Shown: positions 18,666-28,552, counted from the stretch's first letter. The stretch: 64,000 bases of DNA from Paludicola sp. MB14-C6 (GCF_030908625.1 NZ_CP133133.1:744001-808000), one strand, 5' to 3'. The notes: generated from the letters alone by a model not told the origin. Made by a program: numbers and translations.

Positions 18666-19841
18666 TTATGTTTTTTCCATTGTCGCTTGCCGAGATATAT
18701 TGAGCAAAATTCCCATCTGTCCCAGCTGCATCATCAATGCTGTACCGCCATAGCTAAAGAACGGTAAACTAATACCTGTATTGGGAATTGTGTTTGTAAC
18801 AACGGCAATGTTTAGAATTGCTTGAATACAAATTTGCGCAACAAGCCCGATTCCAAGCATATATCCGAATTTATCGGGCGCTTTTGATGCAATGGAAAAC
18901 CCTCTGAATGTAAATAATACAAATAATACGATGACTAATAGCGCACCCACTAATCCTAATTCTTCGCAAACAATTGCAAAGATAAAATCGTTGTATGGTT
19001 CCGGTAAATATAAAAACTTTTGGTGCGAATTACCGATTCCACGGCCCATAATACCCCCGGAGCCAATTGCGATTAACGATTGTGCAGTTTGCCAGTTTTC
19101 GTCAGATAAATTTTCAAACGGGTGCAACCAGTTTGTAATACGTGAAGCCATATATTTACCTTTAAATAAAATCAAAGCCACTGCAGCAAGGCCACCCGCA
19201 CCACCTAATATTGCAAAATACCGAAATTTCGTTCCTGCAATAAACATCATAACAAACCCGATTAAAAACATTAAGATAGTTCCGGATAAATGAGGCTGTT
19301 GCATCATTAGTGCAGCTACTGTCATTAAGCAAATTGCATAAGGTAATACGCCGTAAGTAAATGTGCCCATTCGTTTATAGTTGAGCGTTGATAAATGAGC
19401 AAACATGACAATCAACGCAAATTTCATAATTTCGGAAGGTTGGAAAGTAGTAAATCCTATGTTAATCCATCTTTTAGCGCCATTTAACCGTTCCCCTATA
19501 AACAAAACTGCAATTAACAAAGCAATACCAATTAAGAAAATGGGAAATACATAACGACGATAAACGTGATAATCAATAAACGAAATACCATACATAGAAA
19601 TTACGCCCATAATAACAAATATGCCTTGACGCAAAACATAATACAAACTGTTATCAAACTTGTATACTGCATATGCATAGCTTGCTGAAAATACCATTAA
19701 CAATCCATAGGTTAACAACACCAAAACAATAATTACAAATACCGAATCTAGACGTTTAAACCTTTTAGGTGGTGCCTTTGGGGCAGCTACTTGGCCTATT
19801 TGTCTTCTTTGTTTATTTTGCTTTTCTGCTTTTCTAGCCAG
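18666..19841 (-). CDS. ftsW: Lipid II polymerase FtsW (SEDS family), probable CTG start
   Basis: Septal glycosyltransferase that works with the neighbouring PBP. From the first conventional start codon (TTG, 19724) the frame codes only 352 residues and begins inside the first membrane helix. Extending upstream restores the helix (VFVIIVLVLLTYGLLMVFSA) and a basic cytoplasmic tail. No ATG, GTG or TTG exists between the in-frame stop and 19724. A CTG at 19841 lies nine bases after AAGGGG, giving 391 residues, the normal FtsW size; ATT and ATA codons are the other options. SEDS signatures include AYKFD near the start, the PEPYNDFIFA loop and FSYGGTALM near the end. Position after mraY favours FtsW/SpoVE over RodA. 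Confidence 0.88.
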   Translation of the reverse strand: MARKAEKQNKQRRQIGQVAAPKAPPKRFKRLDSVFVIIVLVLLTYGLLMVFSASYAYAVYKFDNSLYYVLRQGIFVIMGVISMYGISFIDYHVYRRYVFPIFLIGIALLIAVLFIGERLNGAKRWINIGFTTFQPSEIMKFALIVMFAHLSTLNYKRMGTFTYGVLPYAICLMTVAALMMQQPHLSGTILMFLIGFVMMFIAGTKFRYFAILGGAGGLAAVALILFKGKYMASRITNWLHPFENLSDENWQTAQSLIAIGSGGIMGRGIGNSHQKFLYLPEPYNDFIFAIVCEELGLVGALLVIVLFVLFTFRGFSIASKAPDKFGYMLGIGLVAQICIQAILNIAVVTNTIPNTGISLPFFSYGGTALMMQLGQMGILLNISRQATMEKT

Positions 19842-19889
19842 CTTGAACCACCCCTTAATTTGTTATATTAAATATAATAATAAATTGAT

Positions 19890-20894
19890 TTACATATTGA
19901 TAATTGCAAAATAGGAAAGTACACTCATAACTATTGTAATCAAACAAAACATGGTTACAATTTTACTTTCACTCATTCCACCCATTTCAAAATGATGATG
20001 AATTGGGCTCATTCGAAAAATACGCTTTCCCGTTGTTTGAAAGCTAATAACTTGTAGAATAACAGATAAGGATTCCACACAATACATAAATCCTACGAAG
20101 AATAAGATAAACGGCATATTTACGCCAAACGCTAATGCAACCACCATTCCACCCAAAAACAAGGAACCTGTATCTCCCATAAAAACTTTAGCCGGATGAA
20201 TATTGTAAATCAAAAATCCCAATAAACTTGCCGCTAATGCAGATGCTAAAACATTGATTGCGGAAAGCTTTAAAACTGCTGTTGCAGCCATAAAGAAAAC
20301 AGCAACAATAAAGGTTACACAACCTGCTAATCCATCAATTCCGTCAGTTAAATTAACTGAGTTTACAATTCCAATTATGAGTATGCCCATGATTGGATAG
20401 TATAAAACACCAAACTGCCATTGCCCTAAAAATGGAAGATTTACAATAGTGGAGCGATCACCAAAGGCATATAAAATAGTAAGATAAAAGACTGTTACAA
20501 GTATTTGCAGCATCAACTTTTGTTTGGCTTTTAGACCTAAGTTTTGCTTTTTGACTACTTTTATATAATCATCGAAAAATCCAATCATGCCAAACAGCAA
20601 AGCCATAATAAGCCCTGCTAATAAGCGAACAATTCCTTTTGTTTCGAGTAATACCGATTTTTGAACGAAAACCAGATAAGAAAAGCCCACAACAGCAGCA
20701 ACCACGGTACCCACTATAAACATCATACCGCCCATTGTTGGTGTACCTTGTTTTTGTTTATGCCATGTTGGTCCATCTTCTCTAATGGTTTGACCATACT
20801 TTAGTTTTCTTAAAAACGGAATCATTACAGTTCCGAGTATTGCTGTTACTGTAAAGCCAACAATCACTGTTAGGATGACTGTTATACCACTCAT
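19890..20894 (-). CDS. mraY: Phospho-MurNAc-pentapeptide translocase
   Basis: Transfers phospho-MurNAc-pentapeptide onto undecaprenyl phosphate to give lipid I. The 334-residue protein has about ten membrane helices. It carries TPTMGG near residue 51, the Asp-rich GFFDDYIKV, NLTDGIDGLAG and FMGDTGSLFLGG, and HHHFE near residue 290; these are the catalytic and magnesium-binding loops. It lies between murF and ftsW. murD, which normally sits after mraY, is missing here. Confidence 0.97.
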   Translation of the reverse strand: MSGITVILTVIVGFTVTAILGTVMIPFLRKLKYGQTIREDGPTWHKQKQGTPTMGGMMFIVGTVVAAVVGFSYLVFVQKSVLLETKGIVRLLAGLIMALLFGMIGFFDDYIKVVKKQNLGLKAKQKLMLQILVTVFYLTILYAFGDRSTIVNLPFLGQWQFGVLYYPIMGILIIGIVNSVNLTDGIDGLAGCVTFIVAVFFMAATAVLKLSAINVLASALAASLLGFLIYNIHPAKVFMGDTGSLFLGGMVVALAFGVNMPFILFFVGFMYCVESLSVILQVISFQTTGKRIFRMSPIHHHFEMGGMSESKIVTMFCLITIVMSVLSYFAIINM

Positions 20895-20958
20895 TTACTC
20901 ACCATACTTCTATCACAGGATGTAATAGGATATCCTTTCTTTTGTTGTAATGCAAAAA

Positions 20959-22323
20959 CTAATTATTAAGCCAATCTTCATTTACCGCAAGAATTACTTC
21001 TTCCAATTTCATACCACGACTTGCTTTATAAATAATTGCATCGCCAGGTTCAACATTTGCTTTTATATAATCAACCAAGTTCTCTTTTTCTTCAAAATGG
21101 AATACATTTTTCATACCCATCATAATAGCGCCACGTTTGATTTCCTTTGCTAACTCACCATAACACAATAATACGTCAACTCGGGAACGTCCAACCATTT
21201 TACCGACTTCAACGTGTGCTTCTTCGCTGATATCTCCAAGCTCTAACATATCGCCTAATACACAAAATCGTCTTCCATTACAGTTTGTATTGGAAATAAC
21301 GTCAATCGCTGCATTCATAGAATCTGGGCTTGCATTATAGCAATCTTCTATCACTATAATTCCGTTAATTTTTTTTACGTTTTGTCGCATGTTTGCATTT
21401 TTATACCATTTCATAGAAGCTACAATCTGCTCAGGCGGTATATCGGCAAGTAAACCAACACAAAAACCTGCCAACGCATTTTTTACGTTGTGCTTTCCTA
21501 TTGTAGGTATTTCAGCTTGAATGGATTTTCCATAATAGTTTATCGTAAAGCTTGTTGAAGTTTCATTTTGCACAATATCTGATGCTGTTACATCAGCAGA
21601 AGCTTCAATTCCGTAATAAAGCACAGGTCTATCAATCATTGTATTCACTTTGCTAAGAAAAGGATCATCTGCGTTCAATACGAGTGTTGCATCATGCTCC
21701 ATACCATCTGTTATTTCCAATTTTGCTTTTAAAATATTTTCCTGTGTTTTTAACGTTTCTATATGAGAAACACCAATGTTTGTTATTACGCCAACATTTG
21801 GTGTACAAACCTTTGTTAATGCACTGATTTCGCCAAAATCGCTCATACCCATTTCCAATACTGCATTTTCATATTCTTTTCCCAACGCAAACATTGTCAT
21901 CGGCATTCCTATTTCATTATTAAAATTTCCTTGTGTTTTAAGCGTTTTTCCTTTTGCATTTAGTATGGTATAGATCATTTCTTTTGTTGAAGTTTTGCCT
22001 ACACTACCTGTTACCCCTACAGTAAAAACGTGAAATAAGCTTTTATAATATTTTGCTAAATCTAAAAGTGCCTGCTTTGTATCTTCAACAACAATAATCC
22101 GAGATTCGCCTTCAATCGGTTTTTCAGATAATACTGCATTTGCTCCGGATTGTAATGCTTGTTCTATAAAAGTGTGTCCATCAAAATTTTCACCTTTGAT
22201 TGCAATATACAGACAATTTGGCTCTATTTTTCTTGTATCAATGCAAACGCTTTCGATTTCGCAATCATATTCTCCACATCCATTGACAGCGTTTTTTATT
22301 GCCTGTAACGATAGTCTTTCCAT
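20959..22323 (-). CDS. murF: UDP-MurNAc-tripeptide:D-Ala-D-Ala ligase
   Basis: Adds the D-Ala-D-Ala dipeptide to UDP-MurNAc-tripeptide in the cytosol. The 454-residue protein has the Mur-ligase P-loop GVTGSVGKTSTKEM near residue 103, the EMGMSDFGEIS catalytic Glu region and DCYNASPDSM in the C-terminal domain. AAGGATGGG precedes the ATG. It directly follows murE, in the usual order. Confidence 0.95.
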   Translation of the reverse strand: MERLSLQAIKNAVNGCGEYDCEIESVCIDTRKIEPNCLYIAIKGENFDGHTFIEQALQSGANAVLSEKPIEGESRIIVVEDTKQALLDLAKYYKSLFHVFTVGVTGSVGKTSTKEMIYTILNAKGKTLKTQGNFNNEIGMPMTMFALGKEYENAVLEMGMSDFGEISALTKVCTPNVGVITNIGVSHIETLKTQENILKAKLEITDGMEHDATLVLNADDPFLSKVNTMIDRPVLYYGIEASADVTASDIVQNETSTSFTINYYGKSIQAEIPTIGKHNVKNALAGFCVGLLADIPPEQIVASMKWYKNANMRQNVKKINGIIVIEDCYNASPDSMNAAIDVISNTNCNGRRFCVLGDMLELGDISEEAHVEVGKMVGRSRVDVLLCYGELAKEIKRGAIMMGMKNVFHFEEKENLVDYIKANVEPGDAIIYKASRGMKLEEVILAVNEDWLNN

Positions 22324-22400
22324 TTTACTATACCCATCCTTTTCATGCTTGTTTGATATTTCTTATTCAAACATTATCCTATTTCATATAGGATTTTAAG

Positions 22401-23846
22401 TTAATATTCGTCTCCATCTTTATTGTTTACACAATCTTGCACAATCACTCTTTCGTCATAAAGATATTTCCTTGTTCCAATTATTTGATATTGTTCATGT
22501 CCTTTTCCTGCCAATATAATTGTATCATTTGGCATCGCATTCTTTATTGCATAGCATATTGCATCAGAGCGATCTACAATTACAACATGATCTTTATTTT
22601 CGGGAATTCCCTTTAATATATCATTGATAATAAATTCAGGATCTTCTGTTCTTGGGTTATCGGATGTTACAATTAAAAAATCAGCATACTTTGAAGCCAC
22701 TGCTCCCATTTTAGGACGTTTGGTTTTATCTCTGTCTCCTCCGCAGCCAAAAAGCAATACGACTCTTCCTGTTGCATACTGTCTTGTGCTTTTTAATATA
22801 TTTTCTAAGCCATCAGGAGTATGTGCAAAATCACATATAATTTGATAAGAAGGATTCGCATATACAATTTCGTTTCTTCCCATAATGCCTTTTATTTTTG
22901 CAATAGAAGAAATAGAATTGAATAATGAAATCCCAAGCTTTGTTGCAACTGCTATCCCTGCTAATGCATTTTGAACAGAATATAATCCGGGTATAGCAAA
23001 GGAAACTTTGCTTTCAATTTGTTTATGATGTAAGTTAAATTGAACACCTTGATTACTGCATATAATTTGATCTGCATAAAAATCAGCTTTGGGATTAACA
23101 ATGGAATAAGTATAAAACGGAATTTGAATTTCTTCAGTGAGTCGTTTTCCATAAGTATCATCAATATTGATTACACCAAACCTTGCAATATTAAAAAGTT
23201 TTCTTTTAGCAAGATAATAGTCTTCCATATCTTTATGATAATCTAAATGATCTTGTGTTAAGTTTGTAAAAACTCCAATTTCAAATTGACAACCGCTCAA
23301 CCGTTTTTGGTCAAGTGCATGAGAAGATGCTTCCATAGAAACGGCTTTGCAGCCTTTTCGTTCCATTTTGTGGAACAATTGATGCAATATATACGGATCT
23401 GGAGTTGTTTGCTCTAAAGATTCGATTTCATTCGCATATTCGGCTCGTATTGTTGAAACCAATCCCGTTTCAATTCCCGCATTGTTTAACAAGGTTTTGA
23501 TAATGGTACTCACAGATGTTTTCCCATTAGTACCCGTTGTAGCAATCAACGTAAGTAAATCTGCTTTGTTTTCAAATAAAATCTTACACATATTTGCGTA
23601 ACAAAGCCTTGTATCTTCTACAATGATTTGCTTTTCCAACCCTAAATTGCTTTCACAAATAACGTATAAAGCACCTTTTCTCAATGCTTCAGCTGCAAAT
23701 TGATGACCATCTATTTTAACCCCATGGATGCAAACATATATTGCGTTTTTCAGTTGCTCGTTTGAATTGACCTTTACATCTGAAACTTCACAATCTTTAT
23801 ATTCCGATAAAACCTTTGTTTTGCTAAGAAGCGCCGATAGTAGCAT
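22401..23846 (-). CDS. murE: UDP-MurNAc-tripeptide synthetase (diaminopimelate-adding)
   Basis: Adds the third stem-peptide residue. The 481-residue protein has the P-loop ATTGTNGKTS near residue 104, the carbamylated-lysine region (EASSHALDQKR) and the substrate motif SDNPRTEDP near residue 400. DNPR specifies meso-diaminopimelate rather than lysine, which tells us the peptidoglycan type of this organism. The ATG follows TTTAGGAGG. Confidence 0.96.
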   Translation of the reverse strand: MLLSALLSKTKVLSEYKDCEVSDVKVNSNEQLKNAIYVCIHGVKIDGHQFAAEALRKGALYVICESNLGLEKQIIVEDTRLCYANMCKILFENKADLLTLIATTGTNGKTSVSTIIKTLLNNAGIETGLVSTIRAEYANEIESLEQTTPDPYILHQLFHKMERKGCKAVSMEASSHALDQKRLSGCQFEIGVFTNLTQDHLDYHKDMEDYYLAKRKLFNIARFGVINIDDTYGKRLTEEIQIPFYTYSIVNPKADFYADQIICSNQGVQFNLHHKQIESKVSFAIPGLYSVQNALAGIAVATKLGISLFNSISSIAKIKGIMGRNEIVYANPSYQIICDFAHTPDGLENILKSTRQYATGRVVLLFGCGGDRDKTKRPKMGAVASKYADFLIVTSDNPRTEDPEFIINDILKGIPENKDHVVIVDRSDAICYAIKNAMPNDTIILAGKGHEQYQIIGTRKYLYDERVIVQDCVNNKDGDEY

Positions 23847-23924
23847 AAAAACCCCTCCTAAATGAATTTCATTTATAGAATCGTTTTCTTTCCTAACCTT
23901 TAAACCTCTTACCCCAATCTCTTT

Positions 23925-26159
23925 CTATTCGGTATTAATATTTAAACATGTAATCTCAACAACTGTACCAATTGGTGCATCTGTACCCGGTGCTATTGAT
24001 TGTGCGGTGATAGATGAATTTTGGTGACCTGTCGCCAAACCTTTTATTAAAACGTTGAATTTTTTGGATTCCAGCAACGCTTTTGCAGCACTTGGAGTAA
24101 GGTCAGTTACTTTTGGTACTTTTGCCGTTGTTTCTGCGACATCCTCAGTATATAAAATCACTGTTCCGTCTCGTGGCATTTTTGAGCCGGAGCTTGGAAC
24201 TTGTTTTACAACATTACTTCCCGAACCAACCACTTTTGCTTTTGTAAATCCTTGTGCAGATAATGCACTTTGTGCTTCCAATATTCCTTTTTCTAAAACA
24301 AAAGGAACAACCTTTTCACTATTTGCAATTTCTTCTTCTGTGAATTTTGGGCTATAACCCAAATAAGGTAATGTATCAGATAATACTCTAGCAGCAACCG
24401 GAGCTGAAATTACACTACCGTAATATTGACCTGAAGTTGCTTCATCTACCATGATATAAACTGCCAATTGTGGATTTTCCATTGGTGCTACTGCAACATA
24501 GGAAGAAATATACGCATTTTGATCATCACCAGGAGTTTGCTTTTGAGAAGTACCTGATTTACCACCAATACGATAGCCTTTAATAGAGGCGTTCGTTCCG
24601 CCTTTTGCGTTTACGACTTCTTCCATAAGACCACGCATTGTTTTAGATGTTTCTTCGCTGATTACTTGACGTTTTACAATCGTATCGTTTGTTTTCACGA
24701 TATTATTGTTCTGATCCATAACATCTTTCACAACATGAGGTGTTACCAATTTACCACCATTCACAACTGCACTTACAGCAGTAACTACTTGAATTGGTGT
24801 TAACGCCATAGATTGACCGAAAGAGCAGCTTGCCAGTGATACTGCGCCAAGCTTATCGGCAGTATAGTAAAGACTAGTTCCTTCGCCAGGTAAATCGATT
24901 CCTGTTTTTTCGGTTAACCCAAAGGCTTTAAAATATTTATAGAATAAATTTGAGCCTAAATCCGAACCGATTTTTACGAATGATGGGTTACAAGAGTTTA
25001 CGATTGCTCCCGTAAAGTCCAAAGATCCATGACCGGTTGTTTTATGACATTTCATTGTTCTATCGCCAACTTTAACATATCCGGGACAATTAAAAGCAGA
25101 ATGCAATGAAGATGTTTTTTCTTCTAGTGCAGCGGAAGCCACAACTGTTTTAAATACAGATCCAGGTTGATAAGCATAAGAAATAGCCTTGTTATTCCAT
25201 TGTGCTTGCTGTGCCTTTGTCTTTGCATCTTTTTGCTGATCTTCCGGTAGCTTTTCTACTTCCGTTCTTACTGTATCATCTAAAATATAATAAGGATTAT
25301 TTAAGTCGAAATTCGGCATATTTGCCATTGCAAGAATTTCGCCTGTATTAACATTCATTACAATTCCTGCGGCACCTTTTTTCGGCGTATGTTCTTTCAT
25401 TACTTGCGTTAATGACTTTTCTAAGAAATGTTGTATCGTTTCATCAATAGTCAATACTAGGTTATTACCGTTAGTTGGTGCAAAACGTTCTTCATAACTA
25501 ACAGGCATATCTTCGCCAATACCATTTTTAGCTGTTACTATGTATCCCGGAATTCCCTTTAACTCTTTATCATATGTTTGCTCTAATCCATATAATCCTT
25601 GCGCATCAGAACCTGTAAAACCAATTACTGAAGAGGCAAAGGTTGAGTTTGGATAGTAGCGTTTGGTATTTTCTTGCAAAGTAATGCAATACCAACGTCT
25701 TTTACGGTCATTAACAAGTGCACGAATTGCGTCTGCTTCAGGTTTTTCAACTTTTTTCTTAATTATTTCATATTGATTCTTTTTGTGCGTTTGTTCTAAT
25801 ACCTTTGCTTCATCTATTTTTAAGATGGTAGAAAGCTGTTTTGCAATATCTTTCCTACGCTGTTCTATTTCCGCGTCCGTTTTCAAATTACCTTTAATAT
25901 CTACCGGCGAAAGAATAACATCCCAAACAGTTGCACTTTGCGCAACCACTTGCATGTTGCGGTCATAGATAGTTCCCCTATTTGCAGGGATCGAAGATGG
26001 GCGCATTTGTTGTTGCGTTGCCTTTTGAGAATAATAATCATATTGAAATACTGTAATTTTAACAATATTGTATATTACAATTACAAACGCCAGCATAAAA
26101 GCTGTTATTACCACATAATTTAGGCGCTTTTTCATTTTCAAGGTAGGTAATTTCGACAT
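23925..26159 (-). CDS. Class B penicillin-binding protein with PASTA repeats (SpoVD/FtsI type)
   Basis: A septal or spore-cortex transpeptidase of 744 residues. One N-terminal membrane helix (about 14-36) is followed by the dimerisation domain with RGTIYDRN. The transpeptidase domain carries PGSVFK (active-site Ser), SCNPSF and KSGTSQ. Two C-terminal PASTA domains begin around residue 615 (VPFVLEKGILEAQ and VPKVTDLTPSAA). In Bacillus the division PBP2B and sporulation SpoVD both have this layout and neighbour murE; which role applies here cannot be told from sequence. It may serve both, since only one such gene is in this cluster. Confidence 0.93.
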   Translation of the reverse strand: MSKLPTLKMKKRLNYVVITAFMLAFVIVIYNIVKITVFQYDYYSQKATQQQMRPSSIPANRGTIYDRNMQVVAQSATVWDVILSPVDIKGNLKTDAEIEQRRKDIAKQLSTILKIDEAKVLEQTHKKNQYEIIKKKVEKPEADAIRALVNDRKRRWYCITLQENTKRYYPNSTFASSVIGFTGSDAQGLYGLEQTYDKELKGIPGYIVTAKNGIGEDMPVSYEERFAPTNGNNLVLTIDETIQHFLEKSLTQVMKEHTPKKGAAGIVMNVNTGEILAMANMPNFDLNNPYYILDDTVRTEVEKLPEDQQKDAKTKAQQAQWNNKAISYAYQPGSVFKTVVASAALEEKTSSLHSAFNCPGYVKVGDRTMKCHKTTGHGSLDFTGAIVNSCNPSFVKIGSDLGSNLFYKYFKAFGLTEKTGIDLPGEGTSLYYTADKLGAVSLASCSFGQSMALTPIQVVTAVSAVVNGGKLVTPHVVKDVMDQNNNIVKTNDTIVKRQVISEETSKTMRGLMEEVVNAKGGTNASIKGYRIGGKSGTSQKQTPGDDQNAYISSYVAVAPMENPQLAVYIMVDEATSGQYYGSVISAPVAARVLSDTLPYLGYSPKFTEEEIANSEKVVPFVLEKGILEAQSALSAQGFTKAKVVGSGSNVVKQVPSSGSKMPRDGTVILYTEDVAETTAKVPKVTDLTPSAAKALLESKKFNVLIKGLATGHQNSSITAQSIAPGTDAPIGTVVEITCLNINTE

Positions 26160-26297
26160 TGTTATTTAAAACCCCCTTTTTATTGCATGGGACAAGTAGC
26201 TTATCATACTACGGAATAAGCGAGGGGATAGCTATTTCGCCTCCCCTCATCTCTTTATATTTTATTATTTAAACCCCACTAATATTCCTTTTTTCTG

Positions 26298-26753
26298 CTA
26301 ATTAAACAAGCCCTGAAACCAATTTGAGATGGAAGACCATAATGTTTTTTGTTTTAATACCTCAGCTTTATCGGCTGTATTAAAGCTGATATATTCAACT
26401 TGACTTTGATCTAGTTTGGTAAGACCTAATTGTTCTTCTGCAATTTGCTCTATATTGTTTAATGATAGTTTGGATTCCAATTGCATTTGCAATCTTGCAT
26501 TATCACTTTTCACTTCATTGATTTGTGCAGTAAGCTTTTTATACTCTTTATCTACTTCTGCTTGCTGAGCTCGTCCATATAAAAGAAGCGAAATCATACT
26601 CATTGCAACTAACATATATGCACAAGCACGAGCTACGCTCACCCTTTTTGCAACACGTTTTGGCTTGGGTACTTTTTCTATCTGCTGTTGCTTCTTTACA
26701 CTTGTCTCTTCAAATCTGCCATAGTCATAAGCTAAATTAGAATTGTGTTGCAT
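26298..26753 (-). CDS. ftsL: FtsL-like septum formation protein
   Basis: A 151-residue bitopic protein: basic cytoplasmic N-terminus (KVPKPKRVAKRV), one membrane helix near residues 43-62, then an extracytoplasmic coiled coil (YKKLTAQINEVKSDNARLQM) with a leucine-zipper pattern. It lies between rsmH and the class B PBP, exactly where ftsL is found in other dcw clusters. The primary sequence of FtsL is poorly conserved, so the call rests on topology, size and position. Confidence 0.85.
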   Translation of the reverse strand: MQHNSNLAYDYGRFEETSVKKQQQIEKVPKPKRVAKRVSVARACAYMLVAMSMISLLLYGRAQQAEVDKEYKKLTAQINEVKSDNARLQMQLESKLSLNNIEQIAEEQLGLTKLDQSQVEYISFNTADKAEVLKQKTLWSSISNWFQGLFN

Positions 26754-26821
26754 AAAAGTCCGTCCTTTCCTACATCCTAACTATAAAATAATATGGATCA
26801 ACCTATACCTTGTTAGCTATT

Positions 26822-27745
26822 TTATAGTTTTTCTAAAATTCTGAGTTTTGCACTTTTGCTCCTTCTGTTGTATTCTAACTCTTCCTCTGTTGCTACAATT
26901 GGCTTACGATTTACCAATCGTGCTTTGGGTTGATTACCACACACACATACAGGAAAATCAGGAGGACATGTACACCCCTTGCACCATTCCAAATAACGAT
27001 GTTTCACCATTCTGTCCTCAAGTGAATGGAACGTTATTATTACCAGTCTGCCTCCGGGATTTAAGCATGAAAATGCTTTATCCAATCCTTCAGATAAGCT
27101 ATCGAGCTCACCGTTTACCGCAATACGTATTGCTTGAAACGTTTTTTTACATGGATTTTTTTCTCGCCTTTTTGCAGCAGGAATCGATGATTTTACAAGT
27201 TCTGCAAGTTCTGCTGTTGTTTCAATTGGTTTTATTGCTCTTGCTTTTTCAATAGAAAACGCAATTTTTCTTGCAAAATTCTCTTCACCATATTCTCTTA
27301 AGATACGAGTAAGCTCATTGACTGAATAAGTGTTTACAATATCTTTAGCGGAAATACCCTTTTGTGACATTCGCATATCTAAAGGAGCATCGCCATGATA
27401 ACTAAATCCTCTTTCCGTTACATCAAGCTGATGCGAGGAAACGCCTAAATCTAATAAAATACCATCTATACCATCAATCTGCAACTCTTGTAAAACGCTA
27501 TCCATATCACGAAAGTTTGCAGATACAACCTGAGCTGTTTTGTATTCACTTAATCGTTCGGTTGCAATTTGAATTGCATCAGGATCTTGGTCAAGTGCAA
27601 TAAGCCTTCCACTAGTCAATCTTTTGGCAATTTCACTTGAATGTCCGGCACCACCGGCTGTACCATCTAAATAAATGCCATCCGGTTTTATATTTAATCC
27701 TTCTATACACTCATCGAGCATAACGGATATATGCTTAAAGTCCAT
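26822..27745 (-). CDS. rsmH: 16S rRNA m4C1402 methyltransferase
   Basis: N4-methylates C1402 in the decoding centre of 16S rRNA using S-adenosylmethionine. The 307-residue protein begins with HISVMLDECIEGL, has the SAM-binding DGTAGGAGHS near residue 28, DLGVSSHQLD near 100, and ends with the family's HSLEDRMVK and PIVATEEELEYNRRSRS-like segments (here NRRSKSAKLR). GAGGTG precedes the ATG. Second gene of the dcw operon. Confidence 0.96.
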   Translation of the reverse strand: MDFKHISVMLDECIEGLNIKPDGIYLDGTAGGAGHSSEIAKRLTSGRLIALDQDPDAIQIATERLSEYKTAQVVSANFRDMDSVLQELQIDGIDGILLDLGVSSHQLDVTERGFSYHGDAPLDMRMSQKGISAKDIVNTYSVNELTRILREYGEENFARKIAFSIEKARAIKPIETTAELAELVKSSIPAAKRREKNPCKKTFQAIRIAVNGELDSLSEGLDKAFSCLNPGGRLVIITFHSLEDRMVKHRYLEWCKGCTCPPDFPVCVCGNQPKARLVNRKPIVATEEELEYNRRSKSAKLRILEKL

Positions 27746-27834
27746 CTATTCACCTCGTTGGAAATTTCAATACTTTGTTAGTATGCCCCTTCAAAACAAA
27801 TTTCCACAATAGGCTGTTTTTATTTTGAAAAAGT

Positions 27835-28257
27835 TTAGAATCCAAGCTCGTCCATTGCTTGTGCAATTGTATTGGAATCTAACTCAGTACAAATTGTATC
27901 CCAGTTTTCTTTACTCCATATTTCGCAATGAGTTGATGCACCAATAATCATGACATCTTTATCAAGATTTGCATATTCTCTTAGGTTGTTTGGAATTACA
28001 ATTCTGCCTTGTTTATCTGGCTCTACTTCTAATGCACTTGCAAAGAAAAATCTTTGCAAATTTCTTGCTTTTGATAACGGCAATCCTTTTATCTTTTGTT
28101 CAACAATTTGCCATTCTTCCATTGAATAAACAAATAAGCAATTATCGCCTAATCCTTTTGTGATGATAAAGCGTCCTCCTAAATTTTCACGTAGCTTTGC
28201 AGGGAAATTTAATCTGCCTTTGACATCAATACTATAACTGTATTCTCCAATTAGCAT
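27835..28257 (-). CDS. mraZ: Transcriptional regulator MraZ
   Basis: First gene of the dcw operon and its usual autorepressor. The 140-residue protein consists of two AbrB-like SpoVT halves: GEYSYSIDVKGRLNFPAKLR at the start and LEVEPDKQGRIVIPNNLREY in the middle, each with the DxxGR-type DNA-binding turn. The start has GGTGGGG upstream. Three GTGG boxes spaced ten bases apart lie 35-58 bases before the gene. Confidence 0.95.
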   Translation of the reverse strand: MLIGEYSYSIDVKGRLNFPAKLRENLGGRFIITKGLGDNCLFVYSMEEWQIVEQKIKGLPLSKARNLQRFFFASALEVEPDKQGRIVIPNNLREYANLDKDVMIIGASTHCEIWSKENWDTICTELDSNTIAQAMDELGF

Positions 28258-28291
28258 TTCCCCACCACCTTTAATTTTTAGGGCAAGTAAA

Positions 28292-28315
28292 CCACATTAC
28301 ACCACTTTTCACCAC
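28292..28315 (-). promoter_or_regulatory. MraZ boxes (three 10-bp-spaced GTGG repeats)
   Basis: On the minus strand GTGGTGAAAA, GTGGTGTAAT and GTGGTTTACT follow one another at exactly ten-base steps. MraZ is known to bind direct repeats with GTGG/TGGG cores at this spacing upstream of its own gene. Autoregulation of the dcw operon is the natural inference. Confidence 0.75.
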
Positions 28316-28509
28316 TTAATAGATATTATAAAGTGTAAATAAAAAAAATGCAATAGTTTGAGTACAATTTCACAAATTATTTGTGAACTTTTTACAGTTA
28401 AAATGCCCTATAAAACTACTTATTTTTACTAATTAGTTGCTTTATTTTTTTTATTCTAATAAATCAAAAGAATTAAACAATATAACTACTTTTGTTAATA
28501 TACAAAAAT
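28316..28509. other. AT-rich gap between mraZ boxes and the lipoprotein terminator
   Basis: Very AT-rich, with several possible -10 hexamers for the mraZ operon but no clear -35. I see no gene or further structure in it. Confidence 0.4.
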
Positions 28510-28548
28510 AAAGAGATATAGAAAACAAAAGCTTTCCATATCTCTTTG
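28510..28548 (-). terminator. Terminator after the lipoprotein gene
   Basis: The stem AAAGAGATAT / ATATCTCTTT with inner pairing GAAA/TTTC is followed on the minus strand by ATTTTTG. Confidence 0.7.
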
Positions 28549-28552
28549 TTGT

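Noticed and set aside
23925..26159. Ser/Thr kinase because of the PASTA domains
   Set aside because: The protein has all three transpeptidase motifs and no kinase domain.
26228..26251. GAGGGG/CCCCTC hairpin between ftsL and the PBP gene as a terminator
   Set aside because: No T run follows on either strand, and ending transcription inside the dcw operon is unlikely.
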